Below, piece after piece: positions 35,389-44,217 of a stretch of 64,000 nucleotides of DNA. Both the position numbers and the translations under genes were made by a program. Source of the stretch: OMIW01 sp044235645 (GTDB lineage Bacteria; Bdellovibrionota_C; UBA2361; OMIW01). A model generated the notes under the pieces. That model saw only the letters and a program-made list of their open reading frames with translations. It was not told the DNA's origin and ran no database searches. Location of the stretch: the NCBI GenBank assembly GCA_044235645.1, contig JBIIHQ010000004.1, positions 124,001-188,000 on the forward strand, given 5' to 3'. Position 1 is the first letter of the stretch, and each line of letters begins with the position of its first letter.

Positions 35389-36264
35389 CTAGCCAAGTAT
35401 TATCAAAATGCTTCCGAAGCAGATGAGAGAACCCCAAGCTAATCTTCGTCGAGTTTCCTGCTCATCAAAAAATATCCTTCCACCAATAATAGTAGCGAGA
35501 ACTGAGAGCCTCATTAAGCCAGCCACATATGCACCCGATAGCCCCGCTAAGGCGGAGAGCTTCAGGGTCATGGAAGCAAGCTGTAGAATTCCCCTCAGAT
35601 GAAATAGGCTTTTTTCCTTTACAAATGCTCTCCGCCTATCCTCAAAACAAATTACCGGAATGATGAATGGAATAGTTGCTGCGGCGGTCATAGCGGCAGC
35701 AGACACAAAGATTGATGCCCGCTGAACAGCAAGCCTATCAAATAAAGTGTTTAAAGCGAAGAAGACTGACGACACAATCGCCATACCGATACCTTGAAGG
35801 TTCGCCTGACGTTTAAGAGTTGCAAAAGAAGCTTTTGATGGACGGATCGGGAACAGACCTATTGAGCCTATGACGGTTAACATGACGCCAACGATACCGA
35901 GAAGTGATAGCTCGTCACCTGAAACTAGTGGGCCAATAAAGAGAAGTATGATGGGTGAAAGGGCGAAAAAAGGTGCGACGAGAGAGACCTCGGCCTTGTT
36001 TAGAGCTGACATTTTTAGCCATTCGGCAGCCGCATCAGTGGTGCTCCTCAGGAGCACAAATATCCAAAAAGGTGCAGACAGATCGCCGAGGGGCAGTCCA
36101 AATATTACCCAAATAATCAAACCGATGGAGTAATAGGGAAGGGCATAGGCAAAACTTGCGAGAGTGGATGTGGTCCCGTCAACTCGGCCCGCTAATGCCT
36201 TGCTGACCATGTCCTTTAAGGAGCTGAAAAACGAGCTGGCAAGAGCAGTGGTGATGTAGAGCAT
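35389..36264 (-). CDS. EamA/DMT-superfamily transporter
   Basis: 291 residues with about ten hydrophobic helices in two repeated halves, the second beginning near residue 150. The second-half start (IGMAIVSSVFFALNTLFDR) and the terminal GGRIFFDEQETRRRLAWGSL are typical of EamA repeats (the E-E/R pattern after the ninth helix). DMT proteins export metabolites or amino acids; the substrate is unknown. It is the last gene of the carboxylase operon, 21 bases after the AEC transporter. Confidence 0.88.
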   Translation of the reverse strand: MLYITTALASSFFSSLKDMVSKALAGRVDGTTSTLASFAYALPYYSIGLIIWVIFGLPLGDLSAPFWIFVLLRSTTDAAAEWLKMSALNKAEVSLVAPFFALSPIILLFIGPLVSGDELSLLGIVGVMLTVIGSIGLFPIRPSKASFATLKRQANLQGIGMAIVSSVFFALNTLFDRLAVQRASIFVSAAAMTAAATIPFIIPVICFEDRRRAFVKEKSLFHLRGILQLASMTLKLSALAGLSGAYVAGLMRLSVLATIIGGRIFFDEQETRRRLAWGSLICFGSILIILG

Positions 36265-36285
36265 TGGGAGAGATTAATGGAACAA

Positions 36286-37176
36286 TTAGTACACAAAGGC
36301 AAGTATGAGAGGTGATAGAATGGTAGAGATGGCTACCGCTGGGGCAATAGCCTCGGGTGATGCCTTCGAATCGACGGCGTACGCAATAACATTCGCCCCA
36401 ATCGGTAGAAATCCAAGAAGCAAAACTATCGACTGAGAAGTCGAATTCGATATGAATGAAAACGTGAAGGCGTCAACCTTTAGAACGAGCCATGCGGTCA
36501 GAGGCCAGATAACAAATCGAATGACTAGAGCCGCGAATGTTGATGGAATATGCAGTGATGCCCGATGGCTGGAAAGTACGATTCCGAGCATCATCATCCC
36601 GAGGACGACATAAGTTGATTTAAGATTATTAAGAGCGATAATCAAAAAAGCCGGCAGTTTAATGCCGAACGCGGATATAATTAGTCCAGTAATGCAAGCG
36701 TAGGGTCCTGGGAGGCGAGTAAGTTGGCGCAGACTATCCCGGGGAGAGGAAACATGCCTGTTGATCAGGTAAACACCGATGGTGTACTCAAAAAGGGTCA
36801 GTCCAAATATGGCGAGAATATAGATACCAACACGCTCTTCGCCGAGGATCGAACCAGCAACCGAGATACCGAAGTATCCTGAATTCAACATCCCACCACA
36901 GGCTGAGAGGAGGGGGCGGTACGGCCTGATTGATATAAATAAGCCTGTCAGGAGAGATGCAAGGAGAGCGACCATGGATGCCACCCCAAAAACCGTGATG
37001 GGGAGAATGAGGATAGATGGCTCAAATGATACCTGCGCGACAAACCCCCCGATGATTATCGGAGTGAGGAGATAAATGGCGAGGCGTGCGATCTGCTGAC
37101 TTTCTATTCTGAGCCAAGCTCCTGCAACCATCCCGAGCAAAACATAGAGGTACAGCGGAATTAGGGAAACGAGCAT
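36286..37176 (-). CDS. AEC-family (auxin efflux carrier-like) transporter
   Basis: 296 residues with about ten helices. MLVSLIPLYLYVLLGMVAGAW at the N-terminus, the central ASPRDSLRQLTRLP loop and the GFLPIGANVIAYAVD motif near the C-terminus are typical of AEC permeases, which move carboxylates such as malate or malonate. It lies between the carboxylase subunits and the DMT gene on the same strand, so it may export or import a carboxylate linked to the acyl-CoA carboxylase pathway. Confidence 0.88.
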   Translation of the reverse strand: MLVSLIPLYLYVLLGMVAGAWLRIESQQIARLAIYLLTPIIIGGFVAQVSFEPSILILPITVFGVASMVALLASLLTGLFISIRPYRPLLSACGGMLNSGYFGISVAGSILGEERVGIYILAIFGLTLFEYTIGVYLINRHVSSPRDSLRQLTRLPGPYACITGLIISAFGIKLPAFLIIALNNLKSTYVVLGMMMLGIVLSSHRASLHIPSTFAALVIRFVIWPLTAWLVLKVDAFTFSFISNSTSQSIVLLLGFLPIGANVIAYAVDSKASPEAIAPAVAISTILSPLILAFVY

Positions 37177-37274
37177 TTAAAATCCAAAAAAACAAGACGT
37201 ATAGCTCGCGCAAAGTCACCCTTTCAGAGATTACTTCAATGAGGGAATCACAAAAGATGTCTTTCAAGTCAGCC

Positions 37275-39257
37275 TCAAGACGCTTCGTCTGAGATTTCAA
37301 AAAGGAGAGCGTCGCGATCAACGGTCTGCCCCTCGGAAACATGGATCAATCGTACCACGCCCGCCTGGTGGGATGAAATATGGTGCTCCATTTTCATTGA
37401 TTCAAGGACTATCACAGTCTCGGATTGCTCGACCTTTGTCCCTGCCAAGGCGGACACCTTGACAACTCTCCCAGGAAGCGGGGAGCGTATAATTCGGTCC
37501 TCAAAACCCTTAACGGTCTCTCCGACGCGCGGAAGCTTTGGATATATTCGGCGTATCGAGAATACACCGAAGCTCGTGGACAGTTGAGTAATCTCATCGT
37601 CCGAAAGAATAAGTTGGGGAGACTGCTGTCTCTCTCGCGGAAAAAAACAATTTTGTTGATGGTCTCTCCATGACAGCTCGATCTCTGGTCGAGCGTCACG
37701 AGCCTGGGCGGATGGCCGGGTTTTGACGGTAACTAATTCTCCATCAATTTCCAGATGGATAATTCGAGGCGTTTGGATAAGCGATCGCCATCCTAAAGCT
37801 CGATGATCGGACCGAACGTTCGAGGGGGCTTGAGAGAATGACGACGAGTGAGCCGAATCTAAATACTTGATTGCAGCCTCAAAGAGTTGTTTCGCGAGTA
37901 GTCTTGTATCGGGAATATAGGTAGATGCGGTTTGTGTATGATGGTTGCCCCTCGTAAATTCATCGCAGCCCAGAAGACTAAGGAGATAGTTTCGATTCGT
38001 CCGAATACCGTTTACGGCAATCGCTCTTAGAGAATCCATCAGGTTACTCAACGCCCTTTCTCGAGAGCTCGAAAGGACGATAATCTTTGCGATTAGTGAA
38101 TCGTAAAGATGCGAAATCCTGTCACCACTGACAAATCCGCTATCAAGACGAATCAGGCTTCCATCCGTTAGATTCGTTGGGCACATGAAGGTCTTTAGGA
38201 CTCCTGTTGAGGCCACAAATCCCATCTCGGGGACTTCAGCGCAAAGTCTTGCCTCGATACAATGACCGGTCGGGTAATTTGGTATCGACAAGGAATCTAG
38301 CTTTACTCCCTCCGCTATCCTGATCTGGCAAGCGACAAGATCAGTTCTATATATTTCCTCTGTTACGGGGTGTTCTACCTGCAGACGGGTATTCGCCTCT
38401 AGGAAAAAAAACTCACCGTCCGCCGTGACAAGAAATTCTGCCGTACCCAAACCTTGGTAGTGCGCTGCTTTGAAGAGTTCCCGGGCTGCATCGTGTATCG
38501 AATTTCGGGTCTCGTCAGGAAGATGAGGCGCGGGAGCCTCCTCGATTATTTTTTGGTGATTTCGTTGAAGAGAGCAATCTCGATCACCGACCGTCACAGC
38601 ATCACCTTTCCCGTCACCTATGACCTGAACTTCTATATGTCGAGCTTCAAGAAGATATCTCTCGATAAATATGTTGCCGCGAGAAAAAAAGGTTGCGGCC
38701 TCTCGTGAAGCAGACTCTAGGGCATTTAAGAGTTGCGATTGGTCCGACACTATCCGTATTCCCCGCCCCCCCCCTCCGAAGCTTGCTTTAATAATCAATG
38801 GAAATCCATAGCTGAGGGCTCGGGAAACTGACTCTTCAGAAGATAGACCATCCAAAGATTCTCCGGTAATAGTTGGAATCCCGATCTTTTGCGCAAGTTC
38901 TTTCGCGGTGGATTTACCTCCGAGGAGGAGCATTGCCTCCGACGATGGTCCAATGAAAATAATCCCCTCCTCTTTACAACGGACGGGAAACGACTCTTGT
39001 TCTGATAGAAATCCGTATCCGGGGTGGATTGCATCTGCTCGAGACTGTCGTGCAATAGAGAGTATAGTTTCAAGGTCAAGGTAAGAGTCAGATGTGCCGA
39101 GCGAGTATTGTTCGTCGCACATTCGGGCGTGGAGACTGTCCTTATCTGCTTCTGAATGTATCGCAATCGAGGTAATACCAAGCTTGCGGGCTGTTCGGGC
39201 AATACGAACAGCAATTTCTCCCCGGTTAGCGATGAGGATTCTCTGAATAGAGGCCAT
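37275..39257 (-). CDS. mccA: Acyl-CoA carboxylase biotin-containing alpha subunit (methylcrotonyl-CoA carboxylase type)
   Basis: 660 residues from ATG 39257 (a TTG four codons upstream is possible). Biotin carboxylase domain first (ILIANRGEIAVRIART, ATP-grasp IKASFGGGGRGIRIV, and EANTRLQVEHPVTEE), then a linker and a C-terminal biotinyl domain with VLESMKMEHHIS, where the Lys carries biotin. The order and size are those of the alpha subunit of methylcrotonyl-, geranyl- or propionyl-CoA carboxylases. Beside the following beta subunit, methylcrotonyl-CoA carboxylase (leucine catabolism) is most likely. No isovaleryl-CoA dehydrogenase is in the window. Confidence 0.88.
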   Translation of the reverse strand: MASIQRILIANRGEIAVRIARTARKLGITSIAIHSEADKDSLHARMCDEQYSLGTSDSYLDLETILSIARQSRADAIHPGYGFLSEQESFPVRCKEEGIIFIGPSSEAMLLLGGKSTAKELAQKIGIPTITGESLDGLSSEESVSRALSYGFPLIIKASFGGGGRGIRIVSDQSQLLNALESASREAATFFSRGNIFIERYLLEARHIEVQVIGDGKGDAVTVGDRDCSLQRNHQKIIEEAPAPHLPDETRNSIHDAARELFKAAHYQGLGTAEFLVTADGEFFFLEANTRLQVEHPVTEEIYRTDLVACQIRIAEGVKLDSLSIPNYPTGHCIEARLCAEVPEMGFVASTGVLKTFMCPTNLTDGSLIRLDSGFVSGDRISHLYDSLIAKIIVLSSSRERALSNLMDSLRAIAVNGIRTNRNYLLSLLGCDEFTRGNHHTQTASTYIPDTRLLAKQLFEAAIKYLDSAHSSSFSQAPSNVRSDHRALGWRSLIQTPRIIHLEIDGELVTVKTRPSAQARDARPEIELSWRDHQQNCFFPRERQQSPQLILSDDEITQLSTSFGVFSIRRIYPKLPRVGETVKGFEDRIIRSPLPGRVVKVSALAGTKVEQSETVIVLESMKMEHHISSHQAGVVRLIHVSEGQTVDRDALLFEISDEAS

Positions 39258-39315
39258 AGTATTTCCCAATAGGATTGAGCAGATCTATAAACTTGAAAGA
39301 AAGCAGTGTGTTCCA

Positions 39316-40920
39316 CTACATCCGAAAAACTCCATACCGAGTCTCATCCCATCCTGACCACTGAGACATTTCAAGACCCATTGAGATTACTTGACGAGTT
39401 TCTGTTGGGTCTATTATACCGTCATCCCAAAGTCTCGATGATGCATAGATTGCTGAGGCCTGCTTATTGTAACGGGCCTCTATCTCGGCCCTGAATATTC
39501 TTTCTTCAGCAGGTCCCCAAGCCTCGTTACGAGCAGCAGCGCTATCTCGTTTAATCTGGGCCAGCACCGCAGCTGCCTGCTCAGGACCCATGACTGATAT
39601 TCGAGATGTGGGCCATGAGAATAGGAGTCGAGGGCCAAAAGCACGACCGGCCATTCCGTAATTCCCTGCTCCAAATGACCCGCCGATTATAATCGTGAAC
39701 TTTGGTACCGATGCGCACGAAACAGCAGTTACCATCTTCGCTCCATCTTTGGCTATTCCACCGCGTTCATATGTACTACCGACCATGAAACCACTTATAT
39801 TCTGCAAAAAAACAAGGGGAACTCTCCGCTTGTCACAAATTTGAATGAAGTGAGTTGCCTTTAGAGCACTTTCGGAGAAAAGGATCCCGTCGTTTGCCAG
39901 AATACCAACAAGATATCCATTAATTCGTGCGTATCCGCAGATCAGAGAGGTACCGTATCGAGACTTCCATTCATCAAATTCACTGCTGTCCACCAGCCGG
40001 GCTATCACTTCTCGCATGGGAATCGGTCTCTTTGGATCGCGAGGGATGACTCCATGAAGCTCATCCTCTTGGTAGTCGGGGGACTGCGGGGAAAGTCGAT
40101 CAAGACGACTTATTTTCCTCCGATTGAGGTTCCCAATTATCGTTCGGGCGATCCGAATAGCATCATGATCATCCTCTGCAAAGTGGTCGGTAACTCCACT
40201 ATGCGAACAGTGAACTGATGCCCCTCCTAATTGCTCGGCTGAAATCTCCTCACCTGTTGCCGCCTTAACGAGAGGAGGACCACCAAGAAATATGGTGCCC
40301 TGTTCGCGGACAATGACCGACTCGTCACTGATTGCCGGGACATATGCACCACCAGCCGTACAGGATCCCATCACCAGCGCAATCTGTGGTATACCCCGGG
40401 CACTCATCTGCGCCTGATTGAAAAAAATTCTGCCGAAGTGGTCTCGATCGGGAAAAACCTGATCCTGTAGCGGAAGGAATGCTCCGCCAGAATCAACAAG
40501 GTAAAGGCACACAAGGCCGTTTTCAGCTGCTATCTCCTGGGCTCTGAGGTGCTTTTTGACGGTTAGAGGGAAATAGGATCCACCCTTAACGGTGGCATCA
40601 TTTGCGATGATCATACATGGAGTGCCACGTACGGAACCGATTCCCGTGATAATCCCGCAACCGGCTCGCACACCGTCGTAAATATTATAACCAGCGAGGC
40701 AGCCCAGCTCGAGAAATGGCGAGTCCTGATCGAGAACATACTCCACTCGCTCTCGAGCCGTCAGTTTGCCCCGTTCGCGGTGTCGAAGAATATTGTGGTC
40801 TTCGTGCGGATTAAAAGCCTCGCTCGCAATCTCTCTGACCTGATTGAGAGCTGCTAGCGATGCGAGCCGGTTTTCTTTGTATTCTGTTGAGCTAGTAACC
40901 AGGGAGGATGATAGTTTCAT
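39316..40920 (-). CDS. mccB: Acyl-CoA carboxylase carboxyltransferase beta subunit (methylcrotonyl-CoA type)
   Basis: 534 residues from ATG 40920. Carboxyltransferase motifs are present: GKLTARERVEYVLDQ near the N-terminus, GGSYFPLTVKKHLRAQEIA, SGGAFLPLQDQVFPDRDHFG, FLQNISGFMVG and GGSFGAGNYGM, which form the acyl-CoA and biotin sites. FLPLQDQVFPD and QNISGFMVG favour the methylcrotonyl-CoA (or geranyl-CoA) carboxylase beta subunit over propionyl-CoA carboxylase. The next gene, for the alpha subunit, follows by about 58 bases. Together they form the first part of a four-gene operon with two transporters. Confidence 0.92.
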   Translation of the reverse strand: MKLSSSLVTSSTEYKENRLASLAALNQVREIASEAFNPHEDHNILRHRERGKLTARERVEYVLDQDSPFLELGCLAGYNIYDGVRAGCGIITGIGSVRGTPCMIIANDATVKGGSYFPLTVKKHLRAQEIAAENGLVCLYLVDSGGAFLPLQDQVFPDRDHFGRIFFNQAQMSARGIPQIALVMGSCTAGGAYVPAISDESVIVREQGTIFLGGPPLVKAATGEEISAEQLGGASVHCSHSGVTDHFAEDDHDAIRIARTIIGNLNRRKISRLDRLSPQSPDYQEDELHGVIPRDPKRPIPMREVIARLVDSSEFDEWKSRYGTSLICGYARINGYLVGILANDGILFSESALKATHFIQICDKRRVPLVFLQNISGFMVGSTYERGGIAKDGAKMVTAVSCASVPKFTIIIGGSFGAGNYGMAGRAFGPRLLFSWPTSRISVMGPEQAAAVLAQIKRDSAAARNEAWGPAEERIFRAEIEARYNKQASAIYASSRLWDDGIIDPTETRQVISMGLEMSQWSGWDETRYGVFRM

Positions 40921-41097
40921 GAGTTTCTGTTCAGATTCATCCGGTAGGTGAAATTTTCCATCCAAAGGGAATACCATCGAAACGAGATCAGGTATTCTTG
41001 GCTGGTTTGCAAAGATGCCCGTGAAGAGGCGATGAGAATGTGACAGACTTCATGAAGTTTTTTGAGAGGATTACCGTAGTGGCAAATGAGTCTCGTC

Positions 41098-41115
41098 AGA
41101 ACCTTAAAAGGTTCT
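41098..41115. promoter_or_regulatory. Palindrome upstream of the carboxylase operon
   Basis: AGAACCTT and AAGGTTCT face each other around a two-base centre (18 bases). It lies about 180 bases upstream of the mccB start and lacks a U tract on either side, so it is a better operator than terminator. The binding protein, if any, is unknown. Confidence 0.35.
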
Positions 41116-41321
41116 AAAAATTCAAACAAGGGATTTTCGCGATACCAGAACCCCGCAATTGTGCGGGATTGTATCACTCCATTTTCCTGTTGGCCGGGCG
41201 AGCGCAAGTTCTCAGTACTCTTGAGGCGAGGTTTTCCGGTCGTTCATCCCGGCTTGATTTATTTAAATAAGTTTTTGAAGTTTTAATCCAATCTGCTGTT
41301 AAATAGAGTCGAGAGTAGAAT

Positions 41322-41549
41322 TTGCGGACTCTGTATCGACGTCTGTATACCCCGCTCCGGCCTGCTCAACCTCAGCATGCAAAGACAATATCGAAGTACT
41401 TTGCTGGGCAACTAGAATTCGTTCTTGAGCTACACCCTGCCGGTATACATCGTCGTAAGTTTCTATTAAAAACTGCTGATGCATGGGTGCTCGCCGGAGT
41501 TCCCGAAAGGGTTGCTATAGAACTTCCAGATATAATATCGAGTTTGTAA
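41322..41549 (+). CDS. Small hypothetical protein (75 aa), uncertain
   Basis: A TTG-initiated ORF with GAGAG about 6 bases upstream. The translation has an ordinary globular composition (KYFAGQLEFVLELHP, KFLLKTADAWVLAGVP), better than most shadow ORFs, but no family is recognised and the opposite strand also has a 61-codon ORF here (41299-41484). It could be a remnant of a longer gene. Kept as a low-confidence candidate. Confidence 0.3.
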   Translation: MRTLYRRLYTPLRPAQPQHAKTISKYFAGQLEFVLELHPAGIHRRKFLLKTADAWVLAGVPERVAIELPDIISSL

Positions 41550-41868
41550 CTATTATCTACCGTTGGGAGGGGATATGGAGGAGGGCGGGAGGGCATCCAG
41601 TCCAACCTGCGTTGGTATTGGACCGGCCGGCATGATTCGTTTCCCATTGAATTCGGTGAGTTTCGATGTGCTTTACGCTTCGAATCAAATCGGTCGGTCT
41701 TGCCTGTGGAGCTCACGGCCCACCGCTGGCTATCTGGGGGGCGGAGGCCGAATCTGAAAGATTTTGACGGATTGCTTCAATAGCGCAACAGTGACGCCTA
41801 GCTCTCGCATTATGGCCATTCCAGACTATCCTCACAGGTAGAGCCCTTTAACCCCGAAGGAGACTTGC

Positions 41869-41891
41869 CGCGACAAGCCAATTTTGTCGCG
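41869..41891 (-). other. Stem-loop downstream of maf
   Basis: CGCGACAA and TTGTCGCG pair perfectly around a 7-base loop, about 105 bases after the maf stop. No U tract follows on the minus strand. It may protect the 3' end of the cysS-maf transcript or be a protein site. Confidence 0.35.
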
Positions 41892-41996
41892 CGATCACAG
41901 GAAATTATGCTTAGGAGTTAAAAGGTTAAGAAAAACTAATCCGAGAGCATCTCGTAAAGGCATCTTTGAATGAGGCTCCAGATGAGGAATGGCCCG

Positions 41997-42596
41997 TTAC
42001 TTGAGGTTTCCAAAGAGCTCGTCCAGAAGTCGTTCTGCGAGCGCCATGGGCATACCCAAGACACTGTCGATGGTTCCATCTATCCGCTCGACAAAAGGAG
42101 ACATAAGAGGATGCTCTACGGCAAACCCTCCCGCGCAACGGAATATGGTGGCATCATTGAGAATATCCTCGATGATGTGGCTGTCCATCGGTGTCATATA
42201 GACTTGACATCTATCAAAACCGAACACCGCAATTCCCCGCTCCGTATCACCAATCCCTACCGCTGAGATAGTTTCTGCCGGATGGTCACGGTAGGATAGG
42301 AGATACTCTCTTGCCACCTCCCTCGTCGGCGGCTTGCCTCGCATGCTGCCATTAACGACGACAATTTGATCAGCCGTGATCGTGAGAGAGGGGTGAGTGA
42401 CCAGGGGTAGAATGGCCGACATCTTTGCCCGGGCTAAAGAGAGAGCTCGGTGGGTCGGATCGTCATCATGCAGTCGAGCCTCATCGATATTTGGGGACAT
42501 TACAGAAAAACGGACCCCCGCCTGTCGGAGGACCTCTTGCCGGAATGGTGATGAGGAACCTAGGATAATCGGAAGGGACGAGTCAGATAGGCGCAT
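41997..42596 (-). CDS. maf: Maf-family nucleotide pyrophosphatase
   Basis: 199 residues from ATG 42596, four bases after the cysS stop. Maf/HAM1-like house-cleaning pyrophosphatases hydrolyse non-canonical or canonical nucleoside triphosphates and can inhibit septation in some bacteria. Motifs: LGSSSPFRQEVLRQAG at the N-terminus (SSSPRR-type), ITADQIVVVNG (TADTVV-type), GKPPTREVAREYL and the C-terminal DGTIDSVLGMPM. The first ATG at 42620 would overlap cysS by 20 bases. It is co-transcribed with cysS. Confidence 0.92.
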   Translation of the reverse strand: MRLSDSSLPIILGSSSPFRQEVLRQAGVRFSVMSPNIDEARLHDDDPTHRALSLARAKMSAILPLVTHPSLTITADQIVVVNGSMRGKPPTREVAREYLLSYRDHPAETISAVGIGDTERGIAVFGFDRCQVYMTPMDSHIIEDILNDATIFRCAGGFAVEHPLMSPFVERIDGTIDSVLGMPMALAERLLDELFGNLK

Positions 42597-42600
42597 GACA

Positions 42601-44067
42601 CTAACGTTCTTTTGGCTCAAGCTGCTCGACTTCCTGGCCCTTGGGGGTATCCTTTACCTGATATCCAAGAGATAGGAGTTCTTCTCGGAGAGTATCTGAT
42701 CGGGCCCATTCTTTCGAGGCTCTCGCAGCAGCCCTCTCATTAAGAAGAGCCTGAACCGTATCGGGGAAATCTTTCCGAGATGTCGAAGTTAGCTCTGAGA
42801 ATCCAAGACCGAGAACAGCATCGGCTGCATATAGCATTTCTAGTCTCGAACTGGCACTTTTAGATCCATCTTTTATGATGCCACTCAACCACGCCATCGC
42901 TTTAGGAGTATTAAGGTCCGAACAGATTGCCTCAACGAAAGGGGAGAATTCCTCGCCTTGGGGCGAATAGGATGGATCTGATAGGGATACTTCCGCGTCT
43001 TGAGTAGCTTCCTCTTTGAGTAATACTACTGCTCGACATAGTTTGGTAAAACCCTTCTGCGCATTTTCTACGGTCTCCCACGTAAAGTTGAGCTGGGAGC
43101 GATAGTGAGACATAAGGCAGAGGTAACGAAACGCCAGCGGCGAGATACCTCGCTCACGGAGGTCGGATATGCAGATAAGATTGCCGGTACTCTTTGACAT
43201 CTTTTCGGCATTTATCTGCATAAATTCGCCATGCATCCACGTAGATACCCACTGATGCCCGATAGCAGCCTCAGACTGGGCTATTTCATTAGTGTGATGA
43301 ACGGGGATATGATCAATTCCTCCACAGTGAATATCAACATACTGCCCAAGGTGACACATTCCCATAGCACTACACTCGATGTGCCAACCCGGATAACCGC
43401 GACCCCAGGGTGAATCCCAGGTTAATTCCTGGTTCTCGAATTTTGACCGAGTAAACCAGAGAGCAAAATCGAGAGGGCTACGCTTATTGCTGTCGACGGC
43501 GATACGCGCACCAGAACGCATCGATGAAAGATCGAGCCGTCCTAGATCCCCGTAAGAGGGAAAACGAGCGACATCAAAGTAGACATTTCCACCCGACTGA
43601 TAAGCAAATCCTTTCTCTTCAAGGGTAACGATCATTTCGATCATGTCTTTGATGTGATCGGTGGCCCGACAAACGATAGAGGGGCGCTCAATATGTAAAC
43701 TATCCCAATCATGAAAAAATTGTTCGGTATAAAAGGCCGCAATATCAGCTGAGGTTTTCCCCTCACGCCTCATTGCAACCAGCATTTTGTCCTCACCCGC
43801 ATCGGCATCGTCCGTGAGATGTCCGACGTCGGTGATATTCATCACATGCTTTACGGTGTACCCAAGGAATCTCAATGTGCGAACCAGAAGATCCTCAAAC
43901 ATGAAGGTTTTGAAATTACCAATATGCTGAAAGCTATAAACGGTCGGACCACAACAATAGACGTGTGCGACGTTAGGAATCCTGGGAGAAAATCTCTCTA
44001 CCTTGCCTGAAAGTGTGTTGTGGAGCGACAAATAGAAAAGAGTATGAAGAGGCGGCTGGTGCATCAT
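42601..44067 (-). CDS. cysS: Cysteinyl-tRNA synthetase (CysS)
   Basis: Charges tRNA-Cys with cysteine in the cytoplasm. 488 residues with the class I motifs HIGN (in SFQHIGNFKTF) and KMSKS (in AEKMSKSTGN). The zinc/cysteine-site residues CCGPTVYSF, GWHIECSAM and HTNEIAQSEA are all present, and the C-terminal helical DALR-like domain follows. The first start ATG 44067 gives a normal N-terminus (YLSLHNTLSGKVERF). It is divergent from uvrC and followed by maf. Confidence 0.97.
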   Translation of the reverse strand: MMHQPPLHTLFYLSLHNTLSGKVERFSPRIPNVAHVYCCGPTVYSFQHIGNFKTFMFEDLLVRTLRFLGYTVKHVMNITDVGHLTDDADAGEDKMLVAMRREGKTSADIAAFYTEQFFHDWDSLHIERPSIVCRATDHIKDMIEMIVTLEEKGFAYQSGGNVYFDVARFPSYGDLGRLDLSSMRSGARIAVDSNKRSPLDFALWFTRSKFENQELTWDSPWGRGYPGWHIECSAMGMCHLGQYVDIHCGGIDHIPVHHTNEIAQSEAAIGHQWVSTWMHGEFMQINAEKMSKSTGNLICISDLRERGISPLAFRYLCLMSHYRSQLNFTWETVENAQKGFTKLCRAVVLLKEEATQDAEVSLSDPSYSPQGEEFSPFVEAICSDLNTPKAMAWLSGIIKDGSKSASSRLEMLYAADAVLGLGFSELTSTSRKDFPDTVQALLNERAAARASKEWARSDTLREELLSLGYQVKDTPKGQEVEQLEPKER

Positions 44068-44217
44068 AGTGAGTAAAGGTGCATCACGGTGGATAAAAAG
44101 TTAAAATGGCTTGCGTTGCCCCCGTGCAGTGATCCTCATACTAGCACGGAGCAAAAAATGCCCCAAGCGGTCCCGAAAATCCCTTCATTTAGACTACATA
44201 ATTCCTGATAAAAGACG

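Larger units (their letters stand above)
40921..41996. other. About 1.1 kb between mccB and maf with no firm gene
   Basis: This interval lies upstream of mccB and downstream of maf, both on the minus strand. It includes a near-perfect palindrome at 41098-41115, an 8-base-stem hairpin at 41869-41891, and two small plus-strand ORFs, of which 41322-41549 is the better; a second ORF from 41575, preceded by GGGAGGGG, is 60 codons of unconvincing composition. I see no RNA gene. Confidence 0.5.
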
